Made by a program: the position numbers and the translations under genes | Shown: in pieces, positions 51,967-64,000 of the stretch | Layout: the number at the start of each line of letters is the position of its first letter | Position numbering within the stretch: the stretch's first letter is position 1 | Assembly: GCA_002104945.1 (NCBI GenBank) | Contig: MCFH01000015.1 | Span: forward strand, 352,501 to 416,500 | Direction of reading: 5' to 3' | DNA length: 64,000 nucleotides | Source of the DNA: Piromyces finnis | Taxonomy: Eukaryota > Neocallimastigomycota > Neocallimastigomycetes > Neocallimastigales > Neocallimastigaceae | Notes under the pieces: generated by a model | Databases searched by the model: none | What the model saw: only the letters and a program-made list of their open reading frames with translations | What the model was told of the DNA's origin: nothing

Positions 51967-54530
51967 ATGTCCAGTCGTTTTTCATTTAATGCAACTGATG
52001 CACATATTATAGAATTATCAAAATATAGACAAATCGCTTTCCCACAAAACCAGAGAAGACCAGTTCAAATTGGTATTGATATTGGAGGTTCATTAGCAAA
52101 GGTAGTATGGTATTCACAAAATAAAAATTCATATGCTGCTACTGGTGGTCGTTTAAATTTTACTAAATTCGAAACTGAAAATATTGAAAAATGTATTGAA
52201 TTTCTTAAAGAAATTATAAAGAAAGATAATAATGAAAATGGGTCAATGTCAAAACGTATTCTTAAAGCAACAGGAGGAGGAGGTAATATATAAAGAAAAT
52301 TATAATTTTTTATCGAATATTGATTTCAAATTTAAAATATATATTTTTTAATGTCTGTGAAATTTACAAATTATGAAATTTATAATAGCCATAAAAGTTA
52401 TTATAAATTACTCCAAATTTATTGAATATATTAAACAATTAACAATTAATTTAAAATCTAGAAATTTCTTTTAAATAAAATAATATTATTAAAATGATAA
52501 TATTTAATACAAAAAATACATTTTATCATTATAAATAATAATTATTATCAATGTAATTATATTAAGAAAAAAAAAAAAGAAAGAAAATTATTGTTATTAT
52601 CTTTATTATTATTACTATCATTATTTTGTATTTTAAATGTTTTTATTTTTTATTCTTTAATACTTTATTTATTTATTATTATTATTATTTTTTAATTATA
52701 ATATCTATTTAATTTGATTTTCAATGAAATAGCACATAAATTTAACAGTAAGTTTGTAATATATATAAAATTGAAATAAAAATAAAAGTTCATGTTATTA
52801 ATCTATCAACAATAATGATTTTTTTAGAATTATTAAATGATGAATTAAATGTTATTGTTGAAACTGAAGATGAAATGGAATGGTACAGATTTAATTGTTA
52901 ACTCTATATACAATGTACAATATATAAATAACTATATCAAGAATTTCTAATAATATTTTATTATAAATTATTTTTAAATGTTTTTTTAAAGTTTAATCAT
53001 TGGATTAAATTTCTTAGTTCATAAAATCCCTTACGAAGTATTTACATACAGTGAAACCGAAGCAGAACCAATGGTATTTGAGGAAAAAGTAATTGATGAA
53101 GAAGAACTTTATCCATATATTCTTGTAAATATTGGTTCAGGAGTAAGTATTATTAAAGTTACTGAAAATGGAAAATTTGAACGTATTGGTGGTAGTAGTC
53201 TTGGTGGTGGTACTTTATGGGGTTTACTATCATTAGTCACTAATGCTCAAACTTTTGATGAAATGTTAGAACTTTCAAAAAAGGGTCATAACGAAAATGT
53301 TGATATGCTTGTTGGTGATATTTATGGAGGGTATTTAAATAATTATATTTTCTATCTATAATAATTTAATTTCGAAGTAATAATTAATTCAAATTTCTTT
53401 CTTTTTTTTTTTTTTAAAAAAAAAAAATAACAATAAATTTTAATTTAAATAATATCTTCGTTAAAACAAAAAAAAAAAAAAAAAAAAAAAAAGAGATTAT
53501 TCTAAAATTGGATTAAAAAATACTGCAATTGCATCATCCTGTGGTAAAATTTTTAGAAAAAAACCTGAAGATAGAAAGAAGGTAAAGGAAGAAGATATAT
53601 CTCGTTCACTTCTTTATATGATTAGTAATAATCTAAGTCAAATCGCTTATTTAATGGCTCAACTTCATCAAGTAAAAAGAATATATTTTGGTGGTTGCTT
53701 TATTAGAGGTCATCCTGTTATTATGAATTCCCTTAGTTTTGGTATCCGATTCTGGTCAAAGGGAACTATTAAAGCCTTGTTCCTTCGTCATGAAGGTTAT
53801 TTAGGTGCATTAGGTGCTTTTCTTAAACATCATGGTAATATACAAGAACAAGAACTTTTAGGATTTTCTGAAAACGTAAGTATTATAATTAAAAAAAAAA
53901 AAAAAATTTTTTTTAACATATATATATGTAAATTTTGATTTTTACTTTTCAATTTATTTAAAAATTAAATTTTATTATTTAATTTTTAAATTATATTGCT
54001 AATAGTTTACTAAAGCAGAAAGAATCAATACAACTGCAGTTAATGCTGTTGGTTTAATTGATATTGTACCAAAATTAACCTATTTCCCATTAATATCATC
54101 AGATGAATATCATCCAGATACATTTGATTTAACTAACCCTGAATTACAAAAATATTGGATCGATACATTTGATAAAAATCTACATAAAATGGTAGATATG
54201 GCTTTAACTTGGCAGAGTACTCATTATGTAAATAATATAGAAAATACTAAAATATTTGAAGATATCTATAGAAAACATCTACAAGTTTTAAGACGTGAAC
54301 CAAATGTAATTATTATAAATAAAATCAATAATATTTATATAATGTTATCATGTAAATAAGTTTTTCTTATATATATTATAATTTTATTTTTCATAGGCTT
54401 ACGGTCCATTAAGTGTTAGAAGGTATGAATGTATATTTATATATAAATATTTATATATTTATAGTTAAACAATAAAAACAAGTTAATAATAAGTTTTTAT
54501 ATCATATCTATTTATCGTATATTACTTTCC

Positions 54531-54583
<53 letters not shown>

Positions 54584-56332
54584 ACTATTTTGTTATTTTA
54601 AAAATATTTTAGTTTATTAATATTACGTGAACAATGTCTTCATGAAATGGTATAGTATTTCATTTATATATATATGTTTTATAATATTATCTAATTTATA
54701 ATATTTTTAATTTTTAGGGATTTGGAGATATTTTTGAACATGTAAAGCAAGAAGAAAAAGAATCAGCACTAGAAACACTACCAAATCTTCTTAAGAAGAT
54801 TGATGCTTTACCAGAATATGAAAAATTGGGTGTATTAATTGACAATGTATTGGCTGGAAATATGTTTGATTGGGGGTATGTTTTTTTTTTTTTTTTTATT
54901 TATTTTTCATATTAATAATATAATTAATAATGAAAATAATAAAATAAATACTAATAGTTAAATTTATTATTATAAAGAGCTAATGAAGTTCATAACATGC
55001 TTCAAAAGGGTGAATTAAACTTTGATTCTGCAAAGGTATGTATACACATTATAATATAAATTTTATTTTGATAATTGAATACATCATTATTTAGAAATAA
55101 AAATAATAAAATAAAAATTAATTAAACTCTATTAGTAATTAAACAATAATTAAAATGAATTAAAATGTGATAGAAGTCGTTAATAACGGCTCTTTTATAT
55201 TATTAATTTATTAGTCTGATTAATACATAATAATAATTAATTTATATTGTGTATATATTTGATAATTAAAAACAAAAGACAAAGGTCAAAAAGAGCGAAA
55301 AATATTTCAATTTGAATGAATTCAGAGAGAGGTTGGATTCAGGACCTCAACATAAGAGAGCTGTGATATTTGTTGATAATAGTGGTGCTGATATTGTTTT
55401 AGGTGTAAGGAGAATATTTATATAATTATTGATTTATTTAATATATAATTTACTAAATAAATTATATAAAAATATATTAAATTTATTACTAAATCAGATT
55501 ATACCATTTGCAAGATATTTATTAAACAGAGGAACTGAGGTATATTATCTATTGGTTTAATAAATATAAAATATTATTATTTGTATTATATTAATCTTTT
55601 TTTTTTTTTTTTTTATATTATAATTTCATTATAATATTGTAGGTTATTCTTGCAGCCAATACCCATCCATGCGTTAATGATGTTACAGTAAATATGCCAT
55701 AGATAAATTTTATGTATTAAAATATTATATATATGAATTCTAATGGATAATATAATATATTTAAATTTTATCTAAAAGTATACTGATTTATTAGAAATTA
55801 TCGAAAAAGTTTGTACTTTTGATGATATCATTAATGATGCCTATAATAAATTTGGTAGACTTATGATCCATGAAACTGGAAGTGGATCACCATGTTTAGA
55901 TCTAAGAAATATCAACTGTGATTTAGCAAATGTTTGTGAAAGTGTCGATTTAGTAATTATTGAAGGTATGGGTAGAGCTATGCATACAAATTTCCATGCA
56001 AAATTTATATGTGATTCTCTTAAATTAGCAGGTAAATAAATTTTGATTAACAATCTTATTTAATAATTTTTTTTTTTTTTTTTTTTTAATATTAAACAAA
56101 ATTATATTTTATATATCATATAAATTATATAATAAATATTTATATTTATGGTAAAAAAAAAAAAAAAGTATTTAAGAATGCTTCTGTTGCAAAAACATTA
56201 GGAGGTAATATGTATGATGGAATATGTCTTTTTGAAAGAGGAGAGACTTCTCTCGGTGGTATTCGTGCAAAAGCAAGAAGATCAACTTTCAGTGAAATTT
56301 TAGAAACGGGGCGCTTTTCATTTTCTTGTTAA
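51967..56332 (+). CDS. PANK4-type fusion: type II pantothenate kinase plus DUF89 phosphatase
   Basis: Fifteen exons: 51967-52282, 52733-52747, 52828-52882, 52992-53330, 53494-53875, 54006-54305, 54397-54422, 54613-54649, 54718-54875, 54978-55035, 55279-55404, 55498-55539, 55643-55687, 55779-56031, 56169-56332; 771 aa, close to human PANK4 (773). The kinase half (~33-400) has IGIDIGGSLAKVVWY, KATGGGAHKF, NIGSGVSI, GGSSLGGGTLWGL and DIYGGDYS. Glu126 (DEMEC) and Arg193 (FERIGGSS) match the PANK3 catalytic Glu138 and Arg207, which human PANK4 replaces by Val and Trp. The DUF89 half (~490-771) has the metal motif VDNSGAD (Asp595, Asn596), N-D at 630-631 and IIEGMGRAMHTNFH. Known roles are pantothenate phosphorylation, the first step of CoA synthesis, and dephosphorylation of 4'-phosphopantetheine or damaged forms. 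Both halves look active. Confidence 0.93.
54535..54580. repeat. (ATT)n repeat in an intron
   Basis: About 15 ATT units inside the intron between the 26-nt and 37-nt exons of the pantothenate kinase fusion gene. Confidence 0.95.
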
Positions 56333-57097
56333 TTTTTTTAAAGTTTTTTTCTAATAATTTTATTTTTATATTGTTTTTCTTTTTAATGGAAATAGTATAA
56401 AAATAATAGTGATTTGAAAAAGAAAAAAAAAATAATAATAATAATAACTAAATGAAAATATAAACTTTTTTTTTAAAAAAAAAAAAAAAAGATTAATTCT
56501 ATTAAAAAAATTATAACTTAATAATAAAAATTGAATTTTTATAAATAATAATGTATATATACTCTTACTATTTTATGAATAATAATGCATCATATTTTAT
56601 TAAATAAAGCTAAAAACACTATGTTTTATTTTAAAAAGAGCAACCAATTTATATTTAAGGAAAACAAAGTTGTTTTTTTTTTTTATTATTTTTTAAATTT
56701 TTATTTACGATAGATGCATTTGATAATAATGCTATTATTATTATTATTATTATTTATATAGTTTAAAAATATCTACTTATTTTGTGCCAAATAAATAAAC
56801 ATAATTATAATAATACAGATGGAATAATAGTTATAATAAATAAAATAAAATAAAATAAAAAAAAAAATAAATATTACATTATTATAAATTATTTTCTATA
56901 TATAAAAAAAGGGTAGTTTTTCAATTTTCATTCTTATTATTTTCAAGTCATAAAATTTAGGTATTATTTAAAACCAGCCGGAAAATGATTAAATATGTAT
57001 TATACAAATTTTTGATTTGTAATTAAAAAAAAAAAAAAAAAATAATAATAATAATAATAAAAATAAAAATAAATAAATAAATTTATATAGAATAAAT
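56333..57097. other. Convergent intergenic gap, nothing recognised
   Basis: About 760 bp between the pantothenate kinase fusion (plus) and the Zn2Cys6 gene (minus). A/T-rich with poly-A, short (ATT)n near 56732-56755 and (AAT)n near 57044-57060. It should contain both transcript ends. Confidence 0.55.
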
Positions 57098-58268
57098 TTA
57101 TCCGTTTTTTGAATAAACGGAATAAATGTCTGAAGAACTAATTAAATTTTCAATAGAATCCTTATACTTTCTTGCATATGGCCAAATATTAGAAAGTCTA
57201 GTAATAACTAGTTGATTTAATTTTATTAATTTAAAGGTATGTTCTAATTTTTCTTTTGGGTAATCTTCTGGTGGGTAAATTAATACTAATATATGATTTA
57301 AAGTAGACTTATAATAAAAAAAAAAAAAAAAAGATTTTTGAAAATGTCAAAATAAAGATTTTATATACAAAATAATGATATATAATTTTTATATATATGT
57401 TACAATATATACCTCGTATACTGCTTCAATAAGTAGTGGATTAAAGTGATCTAATAAAGGATTCAACATTAAATAGGTGGATAACAGTGAACTAATATTT
57501 GCAGCCATTATTTCACATATTTTAAAACTATTAAATATATATATATATATAAGAAAGAAACTGATTACTAATTTTTTCATTATTTCTACCATATAATAAT
57601 AATAATTCAAAATAGCAACAACAATGATGATTATAATAATATATTTTTTTACCTATCAGTTGTTGGCCAAATAATATTTACAAAATTATTTAAACCTAAA
57701 TTATTTACTTCATTACTACTATTATTAATAATACTAGCTATATCCAATTGTCTTGCATTCATTGAGTTTTTTAAATTATTATTATTTGTTGAAGGTGGAT
57801 TTATTAAACTTATATTACTATTTCCTGAGTATAGAGATTGAGATTCTTGAGTTGAATTAGATTGATGAGAATTATTATCATTTTGATTATTATTTTCATT
57901 TGAATTGGTATTATTTGGTTGTTGATTATTCTTTCCCTTTTTACTTGCTTCCCCACAAATATTACAACTTTCACAATTACAATTACAAATTAAAGGTCTA
58001 TGTAAATGCATTTGATTCCAATTCCAGAGCATATGAAGATTTGAAGTTGAACGGAATATAGTAAAGTTTTCAGGAGTAACTGGTGAGGGTATTTCCTTAA
58101 ATTTCTCATTAAGATATTTCAACCAGTCTTGAAAATCGTAATCTAATATTATTAATTTTGAGAATGCGTTGTTATCAAAACAACAACAAGGATTATAATC
58201 ATATGGATTACTTCCTTCTGGTATTACTTTATAAATTAAAAAGAATCCAATATGATATATTTATAATT

Positions 58269-58305
<37 letters not shown>

Positions 58306-61066
58306 GGAAGAAGAAAAATTAAAATTATTAAATCCATTCATAAATAATCTAATAATATTAAATTCTACTAAAAATATTAATAATATATAAAGAAATTCAT
58401 TTAAAATTATCTACCTTGCTTTATAACTCCATTATCCTTAGTTTTACTTTTATATTTTTTATTTTTTTCATTTTCACTATTTAATAAAAATAATTTATCA
58501 TTTAATTCTTTTTTTTTATCACTTTGACAATGAATTAAAGCATTGAGTTCGCGATTATTTACTAAACCAAAATTTTCTGCTGTTAATCTTGTTAGCGTAA
58601 TTAATTCTTTTATATATCCTTCTGGGACTTCTGAACACATTTTTACATCTTCATTTTCTGCAAAATCTGCAATAAGATTATTTATTTCATTCGCATTTTT
58701 TATTGACATATAATCTTATTATAATTAACATATATTATATATTTAAAAAAAAATGCATATAATTAATTATCAAAATAAATACTAAAATCTTTTTATTTAT
58801 TATTTTTTTTTTTCAAATATATTTTTTATTAATTGTTTATAATAATAATAACAACAATTCAGTAATTTTTTAATTTAATATTTATTTACCTCTATTCATA
58901 TCTTCATTAAATGAAAAACTAGAAGTCATTGGAAAATTCTTTTTATCTAAATCATAATTATAATCATTCATTGAATTTCTGCTCATATAATTATTTCTCT
59001 TTTGATTTATATAATTATTTGGTATAGTAATTTCCTCATTGAATTCTTTATCGTCATCTGGGAATGGGACTAAATAATTATCAACAAATGAAGCTATCGG
59101 AATAGTTGAATTTAATAATGAAAAAACATTCAATATATATGTACAGTACCACAATCTTCTATGAAAATTTAATGATGCCTTTAATTTTAAATTCAATTGT
59201 TTTTGCATATTACTTAATGAATCATATTGAAAACGCATACTAAAAAGCATTTGCATAGCTAAATCTTTTTATATTTTATATAAGAATAATAAAATATTAA
59301 TAGAAATTATTAAAATTATTTCTTATATTTCTTATGAAAATTTTATGTAAAATAAGTAATTTAAAAACTATATAATTAATAAATTCTTTATAAAATTTAT
59401 ATTTCATTTTTACTTTCTTAAATTTACATACTTGCATACATTCTTGAAAAATGTAATTTATTTGAAAGAATTGAGAAAAAACTCAATATTAATAATGTTT
59501 GAACTGTGGTTATTTTTGGCTCATTAATATAAAGAGGCATCAATTTATATGCAAAATCATAATATTTCTCGCTTTCTGTTGGATCAATATTATAAATCAT
59601 ATTATTATCCATTGAAGAATTTCCTTTTTTATTTATTACAGGATCTAACATTGAAGTAATTGTATATAAACTCATTAATAAAAATGTTGGTTGACTATCT
59701 AATTTTTGAAGAAAGTCTGCTTTTTTAATAAATGGTATATTGTGATTAATGTGTGTAAAATATATTTTAATTAAATCCATTTTTATGTCACATTGGAAAT
59801 CTTTTTGATATTATTATAAAAGTATAAATATATATAGATATATGTATATAAATTATTTAATATCATTTACCAAAAAATTATATTTTCAATTATAATAATG
59901 CTTTACTGAAGATACCTTTCACCATATCATTAGAACTTATGTAATTTTCCATTAATAAATCATTAACATTTGTTGCTCTAAATCTTTTTTTTTTTTTTTA
60001 ATAAAATTTTTTAAATATTTAGTTATTATTCTTAGTTTTTTTATTAATATTTTTGATTCAATTCTTGGTATGTTACCTTCTTATTTCATTAATAAAAGAT
60101 TGATTTACACATTTTAATACTTTGGCATTCTTTCTTGCATCATTTTTATTTACTTCATTTTTCTGCTTTTTCTTTCTTGTTGATTTTACTTCTTCTACTT
60201 GTTTTAAATATATACAAGATTTAATAAACTTTATTAAGAATGCTAAATTTTTATGAACCTTATTTTACTATTTTATATATATATTTCATTTCAATAGTAG
60301 ATTTTATCATTAAATAAATAAATAAATTAATAAAAAAAAACTAATATACCTGCTGTTCTTTTTTTTGGTGATGCTTTTTCAGCGGAAGGATTGGCAACAA
60401 TTTCATTATTTGCTAATGAGCTTAAATTGGATAAAATTTCTTCTCTATTTTGAATTACATTTTTCTGAGAAATACTTAAGAGTGACTCAATATGGGCTAA
60501 TCTTTCTTCAAATGATAATGCAGAAGGTTGAACCAATAATGATCTTACTCTTCTTCTTGAATAGACACATGGTCTTTGATTTCTTGCACAGGTTGAACAA
60601 GTAGGAAAATTTCTATCACATTTTCTTTTATATTTATAACAACTAATTTATTTCATTTTATTTCATTATTTATTGTGTTTTTTTTTTAAAATTAAAAAAA
60701 ATAAAATAAAAAATAAAAAAAAAAATATTATATTAATACATATAAAACATTAATAAATACAATATTTCATTATAATATTTTTAATTGAAATAATGGAAAT
60801 CAATTAGTTTACAAATTTATCGAATATTAATTTTATGATAAAGTAAATTAAAAGTATTTTGGTTTAATTATTCATATAAAATATAATATTTATATATTAT
60901 ATTTCACATTACCAAATAAAAACTAAAAATATGAATATTATAATGAATATAAATTACGATCATTAATATGATGAATTAAATAACACTATATTTACTTATC
61001 GCATGCAGGTAATTTCCTTGGAGGTGCTTCTTTATCTTTTGTATTTGAAGTTTTTTCTTTTTCCAT
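57098..61066 (-). CDS. Zn2Cys6 (Gal4-type) fungal transcription factor
   Basis: Ten exons: 61066-60996, 60642-60350, 60197-60077, 59983-59916, 59800-59432, 59258-58890, 58666-58415, 58226-57653, 57527-57413, 57307-57098; 813 aa. The zinc cluster is split by intron 1: C22-x2-C25-x6-C32-x6-C39-x2-C42-x6-C49, the exact Gal4-type spacing, with basic YKYKRK between Cys2 and Cys3. A helical linker follows (FEERLAHIESLLSIS). The middle has a Fungal_trans-type core: TYFTH-like IYFTHINHNIPFIKK, then TVQTLLILSFFSILSNK and FHRRLWYCTYILNVFSLLNSTIP. Such proteins bind CGG-containing sites and often control catabolic genes. Its targets cannot be read from here. Odd feature: a Cys cluster in the C-terminal part (C595, C597, C599, C602, C605) beside an Asn/Ser-rich stretch. 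Confidence 0.9.
58270..58305. repeat. (AAT)n repeat in an intron
   Basis: About 12 TAA units on the plus strand, in the intron between exons 7 and 8 of the Zn2Cys6 gene. Confidence 0.95.
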
Positions 61067-63226
61067 TTTTTTTTTTTTTTAATACTTTCAAATTAAAAGT
61101 TGAAATGATTTGTGTTGAAATTATGTTTAATTTCTTTTAGATTATTATTACTTTATTTTTTAATATTCAATAATTTTGTAGCTAAAAAAATAGTTTTATT
61201 TTATTATGATTTCTTTTATATTATTATTTCCTTCTCTTTTTTTTTTTTTTATTAATTTTATAAATCGTTTATAACTTCAAGTAATACATCAAGTATTAAT
61301 TTAAACTTTTTTTGTAGAAGGTAGTAACATGAAAAAAAAAAAAAAAAAATATTAAAATTTCATTATTTTTTTCTTAAAAATTAATATAAAAAATTGTATC
61401 AAAAAATTAAATAATTTTTAATAAAATAGTTACATTTTATATTATTTTTGTAAAAATAAGATTAGAATATATAATAAAGAAAAGCGGATAATACTTTTAA
61501 AAATAAAATAAAATAAAATAAAATGGAAAACTAAAAAAAAAACTTACAATAAAAGTAATTTTGTATTATTGTAATAAGAATAAAAGCTTTACATTAATAT
61601 TATTTTAAATATTTATTTTTTTATAATTAAAAATATAATATGAGAAACTATAAGCTTATTACTTATATGGAAAAAAAAAAAAGATTAAAATTGGATAATT
61701 TCTAATAAACCTAGTCACTTAGCAATTTCTAGCCTGAATTATTTTTGGTTAGTAGCGGAAATACAGTACAAGCGGACTATAGTTCCACAGCTAAGTCATA
61801 ATAAAAATAAATATCAAATTTTATTAAATATTATAAGTATAAATAAAGATGGTTGAGCTTTTTCCGAAGTTTAATAAAACTCAACAACGATAAAAACAAT
61901 ACCACAGAATAAAAAAGGATAATTAGGAAAATATAATTATATAATTATATTCAATTTGAACTAAATTTCTATTTAAATGAAAAGAATTTATTAAAAAAAA
62001 TAATTAAATTAAAAATAAATGATGTAATATTAAGTTGTTTTTTTTTTTTTTTTTTCCACTTTACGTATATATAATAATTTATTCTATGCTTTTTTCACTA
62101 TATTTATAATAATATAAATTACTTTCAAACAAACAAAAAAAAACTATACATTATTAAAATGAATTCATTTTTTCATTATGAAAAAATATATATAAATGTA
62201 ATATTAACATATGATAATTATAAACAATAATTAAATAGTCTTAATATTTTTATATAATATTTAGTTTATTCACATTGATTAAAATTATATATTTGCTTTT
62301 TATTGCTAATTATTTTTAGGAATAAAAATTTATTATTTAAAATTGGACTTTATTAAAATTTCAAACAATGAGAATATTGTTCCTTTATACATTATGGATT
62401 TCAGGGTATTTATCATAAATTAATATATTTTATTAATACATCTATTCCTGTGGGACTTTGAATATACAAACTATTTATACGTAATATTTATAAGATTTTA
62501 TTACAGTTTATCAACATTTTCATTGATTGATTCATTATATGAGTATAAACAATAATATAAAGTGTATTTTATGAAAATTTATTATTCCTGTGAAATCTTT
62601 TTACAAATATTTTAATATTTTTCAGTACTTTGAAATATTTCTTTATAAATATTATAGTAAAGATTTGGATAAATAAATAATGTAAACATTAAAAATTAAA
62701 GGTTAAAAAATATGTAAAGATTTAATTCTTCTTTAAGAATCAAACATATATTTTAGTATTTTTATATAAAATATTGTATAATCAAAAAAGAACATAAAAA
62801 TGTTTATATTTTTATAAGATAGTATAAAGTACTATGTACAATTTTTAATAATGTATTAATAATATTAATAAAATTGAAATGTTAATTTTAAACATTTAAT
62901 CCACCCAACTATTATAGTCTACAATAAAATAATTATTTAGTTATTCTTTTAAATTTTAAAAATATTCTAATTCATAAATAAAATTTAGACATTTGATTGG
63001 TTAAAGAAATTTTAATTTTTTTTTTAAATTTTTTGGAAGGTTTGTAAAAGAGTTTTAGGTACACAATATTTCATTTATGAATGTTTAAATGAAGTAATAT
63101 ATTTAGTATTTTATTAATTTTGTTTAAATTTTAAATTTATCCAGTAACACGTTATAGACTATAAAACATTGTAAATAAAGAATAATTAAATAAAGAAAAA
63201 TAGATAATATATAGTGTTAAAATAAA
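61067..63226. other. Divergent intergenic region, 2.2 kb
   Basis: Between the Zn2Cys6 gene (minus) and the LRR gene (plus), so it holds both promoters. Mostly A/T-rich. The only striking part is the GC-richer island at about 61696-61855. Confidence 0.55.
61696..61855. other. GC-richer island, relic coding sequence or structured RNA
   Basis: The plus strand has an open stretch of about 55 codons without a Met start, ending TGA near 61855 (core NYFWLVAEIQYKRTIVPQLSH). The same DNA has a 7-bp inverted repeat, ACTTAGC at 61717-61723 with GCTAAGT at 61790-61796, and an inner GGACTATAGTTCC near-palindrome. Read on minus, it ends in a long T run (61671-61682), which would suit an RNA polymerase III terminator. 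I cannot decide between a protein relic and an RNA, and it fits no tRNA or spliceosomal RNA I know. Confidence 0.35.
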
Positions 63227-63650
63227 ATGAAATTAACTCCAGCTATTTTATCCTCTTGGAATCCAGAGAAACCACTCTCAGAATTAATTTTTGCTAAATG
63301 TAATAATAAACAAATTACACATGTTGATGATATTTCATCATGTGTTTCACTACATAAATTAGATTTATCAAACAATGAAATTAAAAAAACAGGTGCTCTT
63401 AGTGGTCTTCGTTATTGTTCAGAATTAACATGGTTAAATCTTCAAAATAATCAGTTAGATGTATGTCCACCATTCGACTACCAAGATAAAGATGGCCTTG
63501 GTAAAATGGATAAATTATTAGGTATTTATATTTTAACTTTAGTAAAATAAAGGAGACGATATATAAATGATATATTATTTTTTGTCTATTTTAAAAAATT
63601 AAATTTTAAAATATAATTTTATATTAATTTTTAATGTTTTGATATTATTC

Positions 63651-63729
<79 letters not shown>

Positions 63730-63898
63730 TGCTAAATACAATAATCCTTGAATAAAGTTTTAAATTTAAATTTGAATCAAGTTGAAAGAATTACACCATA
63801 TTTATATAAATTAAAAGAATTAAAAGCATTAATCTTGGGTCACAATAAAATTTCAAAAATTGAAAATTTGGAATCACTCATCAATTTAAATACTCTTG
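63227..63898 (+). CDS. SDS22-like leucine-rich-repeat protein, 5' part
   Basis: Two exons, 63227-63521 and 63758-63898, joined in phase 1. The second ends at a GTAAGT donor and the gene continues past the window. The 145 residues seen contain 21-23-residue LRR units: LHKLDLSNNEIKKTGALSGL, LTWLNLQNNQLD, LLVLNLNLNQVERI, LKALILGHNKISKIENLESL. The N-x-I-x-x-I-E-N-L form is the SDS22 subtype, found in protein phosphatase 1 regulators and in flagellar proteins. Which of these it is cannot be told from the fragment. The intron carries (ATT)n and (TTTA)n. Confidence 0.8.
63651..63729. repeat. (ATT)n plus (TTTA)n repeat in the LRR gene intron
   Basis: About 17 ATT units followed by about six TTTA units, lying between exon 1 and exon 2 of the LRR gene. 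Confidence 0.95.
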
Positions 63899-64000
63899 GT
63901 AAGTTATTGATATCCTTATTTACAATAATTAATAAAATGATAATATTTTATAAATTTAAAAATTAAAATATTAATAATCTTTATAAAAAATATTATATAT

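Noticed and set aside
61717-61796. tRNA gene in the GC-richer island
   Set aside because: No box B GTTCRANNC and no cloverleaf with a 7-bp acceptor stem plus anticodon and T arms could be drawn.

Overview
The window is nuclear DNA of a very A+T-rich, intron-rich fungus. Evidence for a fungus: a Zn2Cys6 (Gal4-type) DNA-binding protein with a Fungal_trans middle region, a small secreted two-LysM protein, and an Ark1/Prk1-type actin/endocytosis kinase. Very low GC, Asn homopolymers, long (ATT)n tracts and homopolymer-rich intergenic DNA fit the anaerobic gut fungi (Neocallimastigomycota) best. That assignment is inference from composition and gene families, not proof.

I rebuilt ten complete genes and one cut by the right edge by joining exons by hand at GT-AG boundaries with consistent reading phase. 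1-12.3 kb: a plasma-membrane-type Qa-SNARE (syntaxin), a BolA3-like Fe-S protein with an organelle presequence, and a secreted two-LysM protein, all on the minus strand and separated by long empty stretches. 12.3-23 kb: two plus-strand genes, a nuclear-looking protein with two tandem FYRN-FYRC modules and an acidic low-complexity protein. 23.7-33.5 kb: two minus-strand genes, a 16-exon protein I could not identify and an Ark1/AAK1-family kinase with NPF, DPF and proline-rich ligand motifs. 38.3-56.3 kb: two plus-strand genes, the TOR kinase (21 exons, 2366 aa) and a PANK4-type pantothenate kinase fused to a DUF89 phosphatase (15 exons, 771 aa). 57-61 kb: a Zn2Cys6 regulator on the minus strand. 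63.2 kb to the edge: the start of an SDS22-like leucine-rich-repeat gene.

The genes do not form one pathway. They are ordinary eukaryotic single genes in both orientations. Loose themes are membrane traffic and endocytosis (syntaxin, Ark1-type kinase), nutrient and cofactor control (TOR, pantothenate kinase/phosphatase), organelle Fe-S biogenesis (BolA3) and gene regulation (double-FYR protein, Zn2Cys6 protein). I saw no tRNA, rRNA, CRISPR array or intact transposon.

Most noteworthy: the PANK4-type fusion appears to keep both kinase residues that human PANK4 has lost; the double-FYR protein has no visible partner domain; BolA3 with a presequence would act in the hydrogenosome if the host is a gut fungus; one gene needs an 11-nt micro-exon; and a few inverted repeats and GC-richer patches stand out in otherwise featureless intergenic DNA.
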